From UMGS1502 sp045545435 (GTDB taxonomy: Bacteria; Actinomycetota; Coriobacteriia; Coriobacteriales; Eggerthellaceae): a DNA stretch of 6,953 nucleotides. Location of the stretch: NCBI GenBank assembly GCA_045545435.1, contig JAZQAV010000055.1:1-6953 (forward strand). The letters run 5' to 3'. The first letter of the stretch is position 1; each line of letters opens with the position of its first letter. Positions 1 to 6,258 of this stretch are shown piece after piece. The position numbers were made by a program, and so were the translations under genes. The notes below the pieces were generated by a model. That model had not been told where the DNA came from. It ran no database searches and worked only from the letters and a program-made list of their open reading frames with translations.

Positions 1-2
1 AT

Positions 3-2426
3 GCGAACTATCCGTCAATGGGTGCCGCGCAAAGCGAGGCGTCTCCTTACCGCGATTGGTTTGCTTTCAAGGAGGACGGAACCTACGCTTCATGGTGGGG
101 CGTGGACGATTTGCCAGAAATTCAAGCGGATGCCTGTGGCTTTCATGAATTGGTTTGCGGGTCCCACGGCGTTATCGAGCATTGGATGCACGCGGGAGCG
201 CGCGGGTGGCGTTTGGACGTTGCCGATGAGCTTACCGATGCTTTCATCGAGCGCATCAAGCAAACGGCTTCTGCCTGTAAAGACGATGCGGTGGTTATCG
301 GCGAAGTATGGGAAGATGCGTCCTACAAGATAAGCTACGGCACCTTGCGTCGCTACCTTTTGGGTGATGAGCTTGACGGAGCAATGGGTTATCCGCTGCG
401 GGCTAATATCGTGGAGTTTCTGCTGGGGCAGCGCAGCGCTTACGCGTTCGCACACGAGCTGGAACAGCTGATAGAAAACTATCCGCCGCACGCGCTTGCC
501 TGCGGATTGAATTTCTTGGGCACCCATGATCGGATGCGCATTCTCACCGTTTTAGGCGAAGCTCCCCACCAAGATGCGCTCGATGACGCCGCGCGTGCGG
601 CATTCCGTCTCTCAGAAGATGCGCTGCGCCTTGCGAAAACACGGCTCTGGCTGGCGGTTTTGCTGCAGATGTGCGCACCGGGCGTTCCTTGCGTGTACTA
701 CGGCGATGAGGCCGGCATGCAGGGCTATGCGGATCCTTACAACAGGGGACCGTATCCCTGGGGCCACGAAGATTCAGACTGCATGCTCATGTACACGAAT
801 GCGATAGGCCTGCGCAAAATGCTCCCCGAGCTTTCGAGTGCGCATGCCCTGCCGTTTGCCGTTGACGACGACGTATTCGCGCTGTGGCGCGGATGGGGCG
901 TGCGCGATGAACGCGCGCCGCTTGCAGGCTCGGGAACGTGCTTGCTGGTGAACAGGAGTGCGCAGCGCAAAACGCTGCAGCTTCAATGGAGCGCCGATGC
1001 CCTCTGTGACGCCATAGCCACGAAAGTCGTTGTCGTGCAAGGCGATACGGTGCACGTTGACCTTGCTCCATGGGGCGCAAGTGTGCTCGTGCTGCGCAAC
1101 CACGTCGATGGGGTGGCAGCGCCACTTGATGCCGGCTTCGGCGTGCTGTGCCACCTCACCTCCATTCCGCGTGATGATGGTGCCACTGGATGCTTGGGTG
1201 CTGGTGCCCACGCGTTTTTGTCGTGGCTGAAAGACGTTGGCGCGCGGTATTGGCAGATGCTCCCGGTTGGCCCAACCGATGCATATGGGTCGCCCTACGC
1301 AGGGTCTTCGGCGTTTGCTGGCAACCCTGCCTTCATCGATAAACAGGCGCTGCCCCCTCATCTGTTTGACGAACGCGAAAACGATTACCAAGCGTTTTGC
1401 GCGCGCGAGGCCTATTGGCTCGATGCGTTTGCCGCGCATCGCGCCCTCCAGGTGATAACCGGCGAAGATTCGTGGCAAAAGTGGCCCGAAAAATGGCGCA
1501 CGTACCGTCCCGATCTTGCTTTGGATGCGTCCGTTGCCCGCGTAATGGAGGCCGTCAAACGCGAGCAATTCTGTTTTCAGGTGCAATGGGATGCGCTCCG
1601 AGCACATGCGCATGCACTTGGGGTGCAAATTATTGGCGACATGCCCATGTACGTTTCCGCCGAAGCGTGCGATGTGTGGGCCCACAGGGAGTGTTTTGCG
1701 GTGGATGCCGCGGGCAAGGTGGTGCTTGAAGCAGGGGCGCCTCCCGATAGCTTTTCGGAAACAGGGCAGCGCTGGGGCTCTCCCGTATACCGTTGGGATG
1801 CTTTGGAGCGCGACGGGTATACGTGGTGGGTGCAGCGAATGCGCCGCGCGTTATCGCTTTTCGATGTGGTGCGCCTTGACCATTTCATTGGGTTCGCGCG
1901 GTATTACGCGATTGAGCAAGAAAGGCCGGCGACCGAAGGCTTTTATGAGTACGGTCCAGGAACCAAGCTCTTCTTTGCCATGAAAGAGCAGCTGGGCCCC
2001 TTGCCGATTATTGCTGAGAACCTGGGAACGCTGTCTCCTGCTGCGCGTTCGCTTCTTGCCGCTTGCGGGTTTGCGGGCGTTGATGTGCTGCAGTTTTCCG
2101 ACGATGACGTGCGCTTGGGATACACCCCGGCGCGGGGAAGCGTTGCGTATACGGCAACCCATGACAATCAAACGCTCGTGGGCTTTTGCGCCGATCGCTT
2201 TGGGCTCGATGGTGGCGATGCGCAGACGATGGCGCGTCAGTTGGCAGCGGATGTTTTGCGCTGCGAAGCGCCGGTGCGCATCATTGCGCTGCAGGATGCA
2301 ATGGGGCTCGCTGACGAAGCGCGCATGAATGTGCCGGGCACCGTTGAGGGCAATTGGCAGTGGAGATGCAACCGCGACATGCTCGATTGTGCCGCTGCGT
2401 TCCTGAAATCAATAGAGAGCAAGTAA
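3..2426 (+). CDS. malQ: GH13 alpha-amylase/neopullulanase–GH77 4-alpha-glucanotransferase fusion, 5' partial
   Basis: The frame is open from the window edge, so the true start lies upstream. The ATG at base 18 sits inside conserved GH13 sequence and is used here only to number residues. The N-half is a GH13 TIM barrel of the neopullulanase/cyclomaltodextrinase type. It shows the region II nucleophile D67 in GWRLDVADE, the region III acid/base E96 in GEVWED and the region IV D171 in FLGTHD, then a short beta C-domain to about residue 360. Region I is outside the window. The C-half (about 368–802) is a GH77 amylomaltase: LTSIP, the LPVGPT and SAFAGNP substrate-site segments, the 250s-loop-like PPDSFSETGQRWGSP, nucleophile D621 in VRLDHFIGF, acid/base E667 in AENLG, D716 in THDN, and the C-terminal GNWQWR. 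All six catalytic carboxylates in view are intact, so both halves are probably active. Inferred role: cytoplasmic hydrolysis of alpha-glucans coupled to transfer of 1,4-glucan chains in maltodextrin or glycogen use. The GH77 half is about 435 residues, against about 500 for a minimal amylomaltase. The symbol applies to the C-half only. Confidence 0.93.
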   Translation, partial: ANYPSMGAAQSEASPYRDWFAFKEDGTYASWWGVDDLPEIQADACGFHELVCGSHGVIEHWMHAGARGWRLDVADELTDAFIERIKQTASACKDDAVVIGEVWEDASYKISYGTLRRYLLGDELDGAMGYPLRANIVEFLLGQRSAYAFAHELEQLIENYPPHALACGLNFLGTHDRMRILTVLGEAPHQDALDDAARAAFRLSEDALRLAKTRLWLAVLLQMCAPGVPCVYYGDEAGMQGYADPYNRGPYPWGHEDSDCMLMYTNAIGLRKMLPELSSAHALPFAVDDDVFALWRGWGVRDERAPLAGSGTCLLVNRSAQRKTLQLQWSADALCDAIATKVVVVQGDTVHVDLAPWGASVLVLRNHVDGVAAPLDAGFGVLCHLTSIPRDDGATGCLGAGAHAFLSWLKDVGARYWQMLPVGPTDAYGSPYAGSSAFAGNPAFIDKQALPPHLFDERENDYQAFCAREAYWLDAFAAHRALQVITGEDSWQKWPEKWRTYRPDLALDASVARVMEAVKREQFCFQVQWDALRAHAHALGVQIIGDMPMYVSAEACDVWAHRECFAVDAAGKVVLEAGAPPDSFSETGQRWGSPVYRWDALERDGYTWWVQRMRRALSLFDVVRLDHFIGFARYYAIEQERPATEGFYEYGPGTKLFFAMKEQLGPLPIIAENLGTLSPAARSLLAACGFAGVDVLQFSDDDVRLGYTPARGSVAYTATHDNQTLVGFCADRFGLDGGDAQTMARQLAADVLRCEAPVRIIALQDAMGLADEARMNVPGTVEGNWQWRCNRDMLDCAAAFLKSIESK

Positions 2427-2449
2427 CCCCCCAGATTTGTTTGCGGCAC

Positions 2450-2493
2450 CTGGCATTTTCGCGTATATGCCAGATGGGATAATCGTCTGGCAT
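2450..2493. repeat. Three-copy alternating inverted repeat (CTGGCAT / ATGCCAG / CTGGCAT)
   Basis: The heptamer CTGGCAT occurs at 2450–2456, inverted at 2467–2473 (ATGCCAG), and again direct at 2487–2493. The middle copy can pair with the left one (7 bp, 10-base loop) or with the right one, where the match extends to 8 bp as ATGCCAGA/TCTGGCAT around an 11-base loop. The two hairpins are mutually exclusive. The cluster starts 24 bases after the stop of the glucanotransferase gene and ends 77 bases before the clpC -35. No convincing T-run follows either hairpin, so it is a poor intrinsic terminator. It may be an mRNA 3'-end stabiliser, a repressor operator or a processing site. The repeats are seen directly; the function is unknown. 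Confidence 0.6.
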
Positions 2494-2550
2494 CTGATGG
2501 ATTATTTGTAAAAGAGTCCACAGCTTACATAACGAAAAGGTGTCAGATTG

Positions 2551-2566
2551 GATGTAGTACTGTATC
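2551..2566. other. Imperfect 16-bp palindrome upstream of the clpC promoter
   Basis: GATGTAGTACTGTATC reads as an imperfect palindrome centred on AGTACT, with 12 of 16 positions symmetric (GAT-2-AGTACT-2-ATC). It ends three bases before the proposed -35 of clpC, a position where an activator or secondary regulator could bind. A palindrome of this quality can arise by chance in a window this size, so confidence is low. Confidence 0.25.
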
Positions 2567-2569
2567 GTT

Positions 2570-2596
2570 TTGGCACTCAACCAATAAGAGTGCTAG
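2570..2596. promoter_or_regulatory. CIRCE operator (HrcA binding site)
   Basis: The site is TTGGCACTC–9 bases–GAGTGCTAG. It matches the CIRCE consensus TTAGCACTC-N9-GAGTGCTAA with one mismatch in each arm (G for A at position 3 on the left, G for A at the last position on the right) and the exact 9-base spacer. CIRCE is bound by the heat-shock repressor HrcA, whose activity is set by GroEL in known systems. The operator covers the -35 and the start of the -10, so bound HrcA should occlude RNA polymerase. The gap shows no CtsR heptad pair (GGTCAAA type) and no complete HspR HAIR element. Confidence 0.93.
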
Positions 2597-2599
2597 TAT
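2570..2599 (+). promoter_or_regulatory. Sigma-70/sigma-A-type promoter of clpC
   Basis: The -35 is TTGGCA (2570–2575, 5 of 6 matches to TTGACA). An 18-base spacer follows, then -10 TAGTAT (2594–2599, 4 of 6), strengthened by an extended -10 TG at 2591–2592. Transcription would start near 2605–2607, leaving a leader of about 70 bases before the clpC ATG. Both hexamers fall inside or against the CIRCE operator, which supports this as the HrcA-controlled promoter of clpC. The hexamers are read directly; the start site is inferred. Confidence 0.75.
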
Positions 2600-2666
2600 C
2601 TCCACCATGCAATGGAAGTGCGCACATGCGCTATCGTTTCTGATTCGTTTTGCGATAACTCACACG

Positions 2667-2671
2667 AAGGA
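2667..2671 (+). promoter_or_regulatory. Ribosome binding site of clpC
   Basis: AAGGA lies five bases before the ATG at 2677. It fixes the clpC start and excludes the upstream out-of-frame ATGs in the leader (for example at 2608 and 2612), which lack a comparable site. Confidence 0.8.
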
Positions 2672-2676
2672 ACACT

Positions 2677-5253
2677 ATGTCATTTGAGAAATTTACCGAT
2701 AAAGCGCGCAAGGTTTTGGTCTTGGCCCAAGATGAGGCGCGCCAGCTTCACCAGCCTTATGTGGGCACCGAGCATATCTTGCTGGGCCTCATAAAGGAAA
2801 AGGAAGGTCTTGCAGCCCAAGCGCTCAACCGTCTTGAAGTTGAGTACGACGCGGTTGTGCAAACCATTCGCCAAGTGGTCACCATCGATGACGACACCGA
2901 CGTTTCGGGGCATCTGTCTTTCACGCCGCGCGTGAAACGCGTGCTGGAAAACGCCCTGCGCGAAGCGATGCAAATGGGCCAAAGCTACATCTCCACCGAG
3001 CATTTGCTGCTGGGCATCGTTCGCGAAGGTGAGGGAACTGCGCTGGATGTGTTGGGTCGTTTGGGCATATCGGGCGACGATGTGCGCAGCGCGCTCAACG
3101 ACCTGGTGGGCCAAAGCCCGGTGTATGCCGGAAGGACGCCTTTCGCCCAGGGAGCGCAGCAAGCTTCCGACAGCATGCTGAAAGAGTTCGGAACCGATCT
3201 CACCAAAAAGGCGCGCGAGGGCAAGCTTGACCCGGTTATTGGCCGTGCGGGCGAAATCGAACGCATCATGCAAATTCTCTCGCGTCGCCAAAAGAACAAC
3301 CCGCTGCTCATCGGCGAGCCCGGTGTGGGTAAAACCGCCGTGGTTGAAGGCCTGGCTCAGCTTATTGTCTCCAACCAGGTGCCCGATATCCTGCGCGATC
3401 GCAAACTGGTGACGCTTGACATCTCGGCCTTGGTGGCCGGCTCCAAGTATCGCGGCGAATTCGAGGATCGCCTGAAGAAGTGCATCAAAGAAGTTGAAGA
3501 TGCAGGCGATATCATTTTGTTCATCGACGAGATTCACACGCTCATCGGCGCTGGTTCTGCAGAGGGCTCCATCGATGCAGCTGCCATTTTGAAACCGCCG
3601 CTGTCGCGTGGCGAAATTCAGGTAATTGGCGCTACCACCATCGACGAGTACCGCAAGCATCTTGAAAAAGATTCGGCTCTTGAGCGTCGTTTCCAGCCCA
3701 TCACCATCGGCGAGCCCAACGAAGAGCAAGCGCAGCGCATCTTGGAAGGTTTGCGCGATCGCTACGAAGAGCACCATCACGTGCACTTCACCGATGAGGC
3801 GTTGCAGGCGGCCGTTCAGCTCTCCGACCGCTACATTCAAGATCGTTTCCTGCCCGACAAGGCGGTTGACGTTATCGACGAGGCCGGTGCGCGCATGCGC
3901 ATCCGCAACATGACGTTGCCGCCTGAGCTGCGCGAGCTTGATGACAAGCTTCGCTCGGTTAAGGGCGAAAAGGAAAAGGCCATTGCCGATCAAGATTTCG
4001 AACGTGCCGCTGAGCTGCGCGATGAGGAAACCGCACTGAAAGAGCAGCGCGAAGCCGCTCAAAAAGAGTGGGAGGAGAACTCGTCGAAGACGGTTCAGGA
4101 GATCACCGTTCAAGATATTGCCGACGTGGTGTCCATGACAACGGGCGTACCGGTTTCCAACCTTACCGAGGCGGAAACCGAGAAGCTGCTGCGCATGGAG
4201 GGCGTGCTTCACGAACGCGTTATAGGCCAGGAGGAAGCGGTAACGGCTTTGTCCAAGGCTATTCGCCGCTCGCGTGCGGGGCTTAAAGATCCCAAGCGCC
4301 CCGCTGGTTCCTTCATTTTCTTGGGACCCTCGGGCGTTGGTAAAACCGAGCTTGCGAAAACGCTTGCGGAGTTTTTGTTCAACAGTGAAGACGCGCTGAT
4401 CTCGTTCGATATGTCCGAGTACATGGAAAAGCACACGGTCTCGCGTTTGGTTGGTGCCCCTCCGGGATATGTTGGCTACGATGAGGGCGGCGAGCTCACC
4501 AAGGCGGTGCGCCAGCGTCCGTACTCGGTAGTGCTTTTCGACGAGATCGAGAAAGCGCATCCCGATGTGTTCAACATCCTTCTTCAAATTCTGGAAGAAG
4601 GTCGCCTAACCGATGGTCAGGGTCGAACCGTCGACTTCCGCAACACCATCATCATCATGACGTCCAACGTGGGTGCACGCGATATCTCTGAAACGCAGAC
4701 GCTCGGCTTTTCCACCGAGCCCAATGCGGGCCTTTCCGACAAAGAGATCCGCAGCCGCGTCATGGCCGAGCTCAAGCGCATGTTCAGGCCCGAGTTCTTG
4801 AACCGCGTTGACGAGATCATCGTGTTCAAGAGCCTCACCGACGAACAGCTTATCAAGATCGTTCGCCTCATGGTGGCCGACCTGCGTGAGCGCATGATAT
4901 CTCAGGGCATGTCCATCAACCTTTCCGATGCGGCTTGTGCTCTTATCGCGAAAGAGGGCACCGACAAAATCTTCGGCGCGCGTCCGCTGCGTCGCGAAAT
5001 TCAGCGTTTGCTGGAAGACCCGCTGTCCGAAGAAATTTTGGAAGGCCGCTGGAAGAGCGGATCCATCGTTGAGGTTGACGTTGACGAAAGCGGCGAGAAG
5101 CTTGTGTTCAGCGAAGGTACGGGCGAGATTCCCGCACCGCGCAAACGCGACAACATCGCGCGCGAGGCCGACTTGTTGTTGAAAGATTACAATCTTGGTC
5201 ATGCAAGCATTCCGTCAGGTGGCTTGCCTGCAGCAGACGGAGCGGCCGACTAA
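2677..5253 (+). CDS. clpC: ATP-dependent Clp protease ATP-binding subunit ClpC
   Basis: This is a complete 858-residue Hsp100/AAA+ unfoldase that, with ClpP, unfolds and degrades damaged or regulatory proteins in the cytoplasm. Two ClpN repeats are visible, at about 4–52 (TEHILLG) and 82–132 (TEHLLLG). D1 has Walker A GEPGVGKT (K219), Walker B FIDE (E285), the pore-loop KYRG (Y258), sensor-1 GATT at about 318 and arginine fingers R337/R338. A short charged middle region with a UVR-like stretch (about 431–453, DFERAAELRDEE) marks ClpC rather than ClpB. D2 has Walker A GPSGVGKT (K556), Walker B FDE (E623), pore-loop GYVG (Y598) and sensor-2 GARPLRR (R769). LGF at 676–678 matches the loop that docks ClpP, which ClpB lacks. 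The last 40 or so residues form a polar tail, giving a length slightly above the usual 810–850. The start is supported by AAGGA at 2667 and the canonical MSFEKFTDKAR opening. The gene stands alone between a CIRCE-covered promoter and a strong terminator. No ctsR, mcsA or mcsB adjoins it here. Confidence 0.98.
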   Translation: MSFEKFTDKARKVLVLAQDEARQLHQPYVGTEHILLGLIKEKEGLAAQALNRLEVEYDAVVQTIRQVVTIDDDTDVSGHLSFTPRVKRVLENALREAMQMGQSYISTEHLLLGIVREGEGTALDVLGRLGISGDDVRSALNDLVGQSPVYAGRTPFAQGAQQASDSMLKEFGTDLTKKAREGKLDPVIGRAGEIERIMQILSRRQKNNPLLIGEPGVGKTAVVEGLAQLIVSNQVPDILRDRKLVTLDISALVAGSKYRGEFEDRLKKCIKEVEDAGDIILFIDEIHTLIGAGSAEGSIDAAAILKPPLSRGEIQVIGATTIDEYRKHLEKDSALERRFQPITIGEPNEEQAQRILEGLRDRYEEHHHVHFTDEALQAAVQLSDRYIQDRFLPDKAVDVIDEAGARMRIRNMTLPPELRELDDKLRSVKGEKEKAIADQDFERAAELRDEETALKEQREAAQKEWEENSSKTVQEITVQDIADVVSMTTGVPVSNLTEAETEKLLRMEGVLHERVIGQEEAVTALSKAIRRSRAGLKDPKRPAGSFIFLGPSGVGKTELAKTLAEFLFNSEDALISFDMSEYMEKHTVSRLVGAPPGYVGYDEGGELTKAVRQRPYSVVLFDEIEKAHPDVFNILLQILEEGRLTDGQGRTVDFRNTIIIMTSNVGARDISETQTLGFSTEPNAGLSDKEIRSRVMAELKRMFRPEFLNRVDEIIVFKSLTDEQLIKIVRLMVADLRERMISQGMSINLSDAACALIAKEGTDKIFGARPLRREIQRLLEDPLSEEILEGRWKSGSIVEVDVDESGEKLVFSEGTGEIPAPRKRDNIAREADLLLKDYNLGHASIPSGGLPAADGAAD

Positions 5254-5264
5254 AGGCATTTGCG

Positions 5265-5307
5265 AATACCTGCGAGTTGCGAATTTCGTACTCGCAGGTA
5301 TTTTTTT
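5265..5307 (+). terminator. Strong intrinsic (Rho-independent) terminator after clpC
   Basis: A perfect 13-bp stem, AATACCTGCGAGT (5265–5277) pairing with ACTCGCAGGTATT (5290–5302), closes a 12-base loop that can itself form a small inner stem. A seven-T run follows at 5301–5307. It begins 11 bases after the clpC stop, so clpC mRNA most likely ends here and ispDF needs its own promoter. The reverse strand has no comparable T-run. Confidence 0.95.
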
Positions 5308-5342
5308 GCGCTCTAGCCGCTACGGGCGGTTTTCGGCGTTAG

Positions 5343-5348
5343 TATAAA
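5343..5348 (+). promoter_or_regulatory. Possible -10 element of the ispD-ispF promoter
   Basis: TATAAA lies 31 bases before the ispD ATG and just downstream of the clpC terminator, where a promoter is expected. I see no good -35 at 16–18 bases upstream (the sequence there is CTACGG-like) and no TG extension. The support is the position plus one hexamer; the transcript leader would be only about 20 bases. Confidence 0.4.
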
Positions 5349-5361
5349 GGCGCACGAAAAG

Positions 5362-5367
5362 AAAGGA
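5362..5367 (+). promoter_or_regulatory. Ribosome binding site of ispD
   Basis: AAAGGA ends six bases before the ATG at 5374. It decides the start of ispD and therefore supports translation of the long N-terminal extension: none of the later in-frame GTG or TTG codons before the catalytic core has an equally good site. Confidence 0.75.
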
Positions 5368-5373
5368 CGCGCT

Positions 5374-6258
5374 ATGGGAACCACTATCGATTCGTCAAAC
5401 GATTCTATTGCCCGCCAAACCAATTCGCTTGATGCTGGCGTGCTTGAAGATTCCGCATTGAAGCCGCCTACCTTCACACCATACGGAAACGACTCTGCGC
5501 TTGAGCAGCCTGTTGTTTGTCTGCAGGGCAAGCTGGACAAAAACCCTAAAACCGCCGCGATCATTTTGGCAGGTGGAACGGGGGAGCGCTTCGGCAAGGA
5601 TGGCGGCAAGCAGCTGGTTGAAATTGCCGGAAAGCCGGTGCTCACGTGGTCTGCCGAGGCTTTCGATGCCGTGGGGGATATTGGTCTTATCGTTATCGTG
5701 TGTCCCGAATCTCGCTCACAGGAATACCTTGAAAAGGCAATCGATTCTTTCCCGTTCGTAACGCCGGTAATCGTCGCCCCGTCAGGATCAACGCGCCAGG
5801 AGTCGGCATTTTCTGGTTTGGAATATGTGCCTGAGGAATATGAGTACGTCATATTGCACGATGGCGCGCGTCCGCTGGTTACCCCAGAACTTATCGAGCA
5901 CACCATTGCAACGCTGAAGGGCAATATCGATTGCGACGGCGCGGTGGTCGCTCATCCAGCAGTCGACACGCTCAAAGTTGTCGAGAACGGTTTCATCGTG
6001 GGAACGCCTGACAGAAGCGTGTTCTGGAACGCGCAAACGCCGCAGGTATTCCGCGCCGGCATTTATCGCAGGGCGCATGCCGCAGCCCTTTCCGATGGCT
6101 TCGTGGGCACCGATGACTCCGCGCTCATCGAGCGTTTGGGCGGTCGTGTACTGGTGGTTGAAGGCTCGCGCGACAACATAAAGCTTACCGTTCCTGAGGA
6201 CTACAAGTTGCTTGAGGCAGCTGTTCTGCGTTTGCACCATAAGGATCACGAGCTATGA
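5374..6258 (+). CDS. ispD: 2-C-methyl-D-erythritol 4-phosphate cytidylyltransferase with N-terminal extension
   Basis: IspD transfers CMP from CTP to MEP, giving CDP-ME, the third step of the cytoplasmic MEP isoprenoid pathway. The core begins at about residue 59 with the nucleotide-binding signature AAIILAGGTGERFG, followed by KQ; R72 and K79 correspond to the catalytic Arg and Lys of E. coli IspD. Further family marks are RQES (about 141), the CTP-site DGARP (163–167), DTLK (198–201), WNAQTPQVF (218–226), GTDDSALIE (245–253) and NIKLTVPED (268–276), with K270 matching the conserved MEP-binding Lys. The core is of ordinary length, but the protein is 294 residues against about 230 because of a 58-residue polar leader with no signal-peptide or membrane character. 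The start is supported by AAAGGA at 5362. The stop overlaps the ispF start by four bases, indicating coupled translation. I infer that the leader is disordered; its role is unknown. Confidence 0.96.
   Translation: MGTTIDSSNDSIARQTNSLDAGVLEDSALKPPTFTPYGNDSALEQPVVCLQGKLDKNPKTAAIILAGGTGERFGKDGGKQLVEIAGKPVLTWSAEAFDAVGDIGLIVIVCPESRSQEYLEKAIDSFPFVTPVIVAPSGSTRQESAFSGLEYVPEEYEYVILHDGARPLVTPELIEHTIATLKGNIDCDGAVVAHPAVDTLKVVENGFIVGTPDRSVFWNAQTPQVFRAGIYRRAHAAALSDGFVGTDDSALIERLGGRVLVVEGSRDNIKLTVPEDYKLLEAAVLRLHHKDHEL

Noticed and set aside
18..20. ATG as the start of the amylase/glucanotransferase gene
   Set aside because: It lies within conserved GH13 barrel sequence; the frame is open to the window edge and region I of the catalytic domain would be missing, so the real start is upstream.
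774..1685. 303-codon minus-strand open frame opposite the amylase/glucanotransferase fusion
   Set aside because: Its protein is Arg/His-rich with no domain, and it spans conserved sense-strand motifs. It is a composition shadow.
2450..2473. Left hairpin as an intrinsic terminator for the amylase fusion gene
   Set aside because: The 7-bp stem is followed by AGATGGGATAATCG with no T-run, so it does not fit a Rho-independent terminator.
2574..2580. ACTCAA resembling half of an HspR HAIR element
   Set aside because: The partner half CTTGAGT is absent, and these bases are fully explained by the left CIRCE arm.
2612..2794. 60-codon + strand open frame in the clpC leader running into clpC
   Set aside because: It has no ribosome binding site, and more than half of it overlaps clpC in another frame. 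It is unlikely to be a leader peptide.
2680..4587. 635-codon open frame on the minus strand, opposite clpC
   Set aside because: It lies wholly antisense to a strongly conserved clpC. Its translation resembles no family I recognise, and it is explained by codon bias leaving stop-free frames on the opposite strand.
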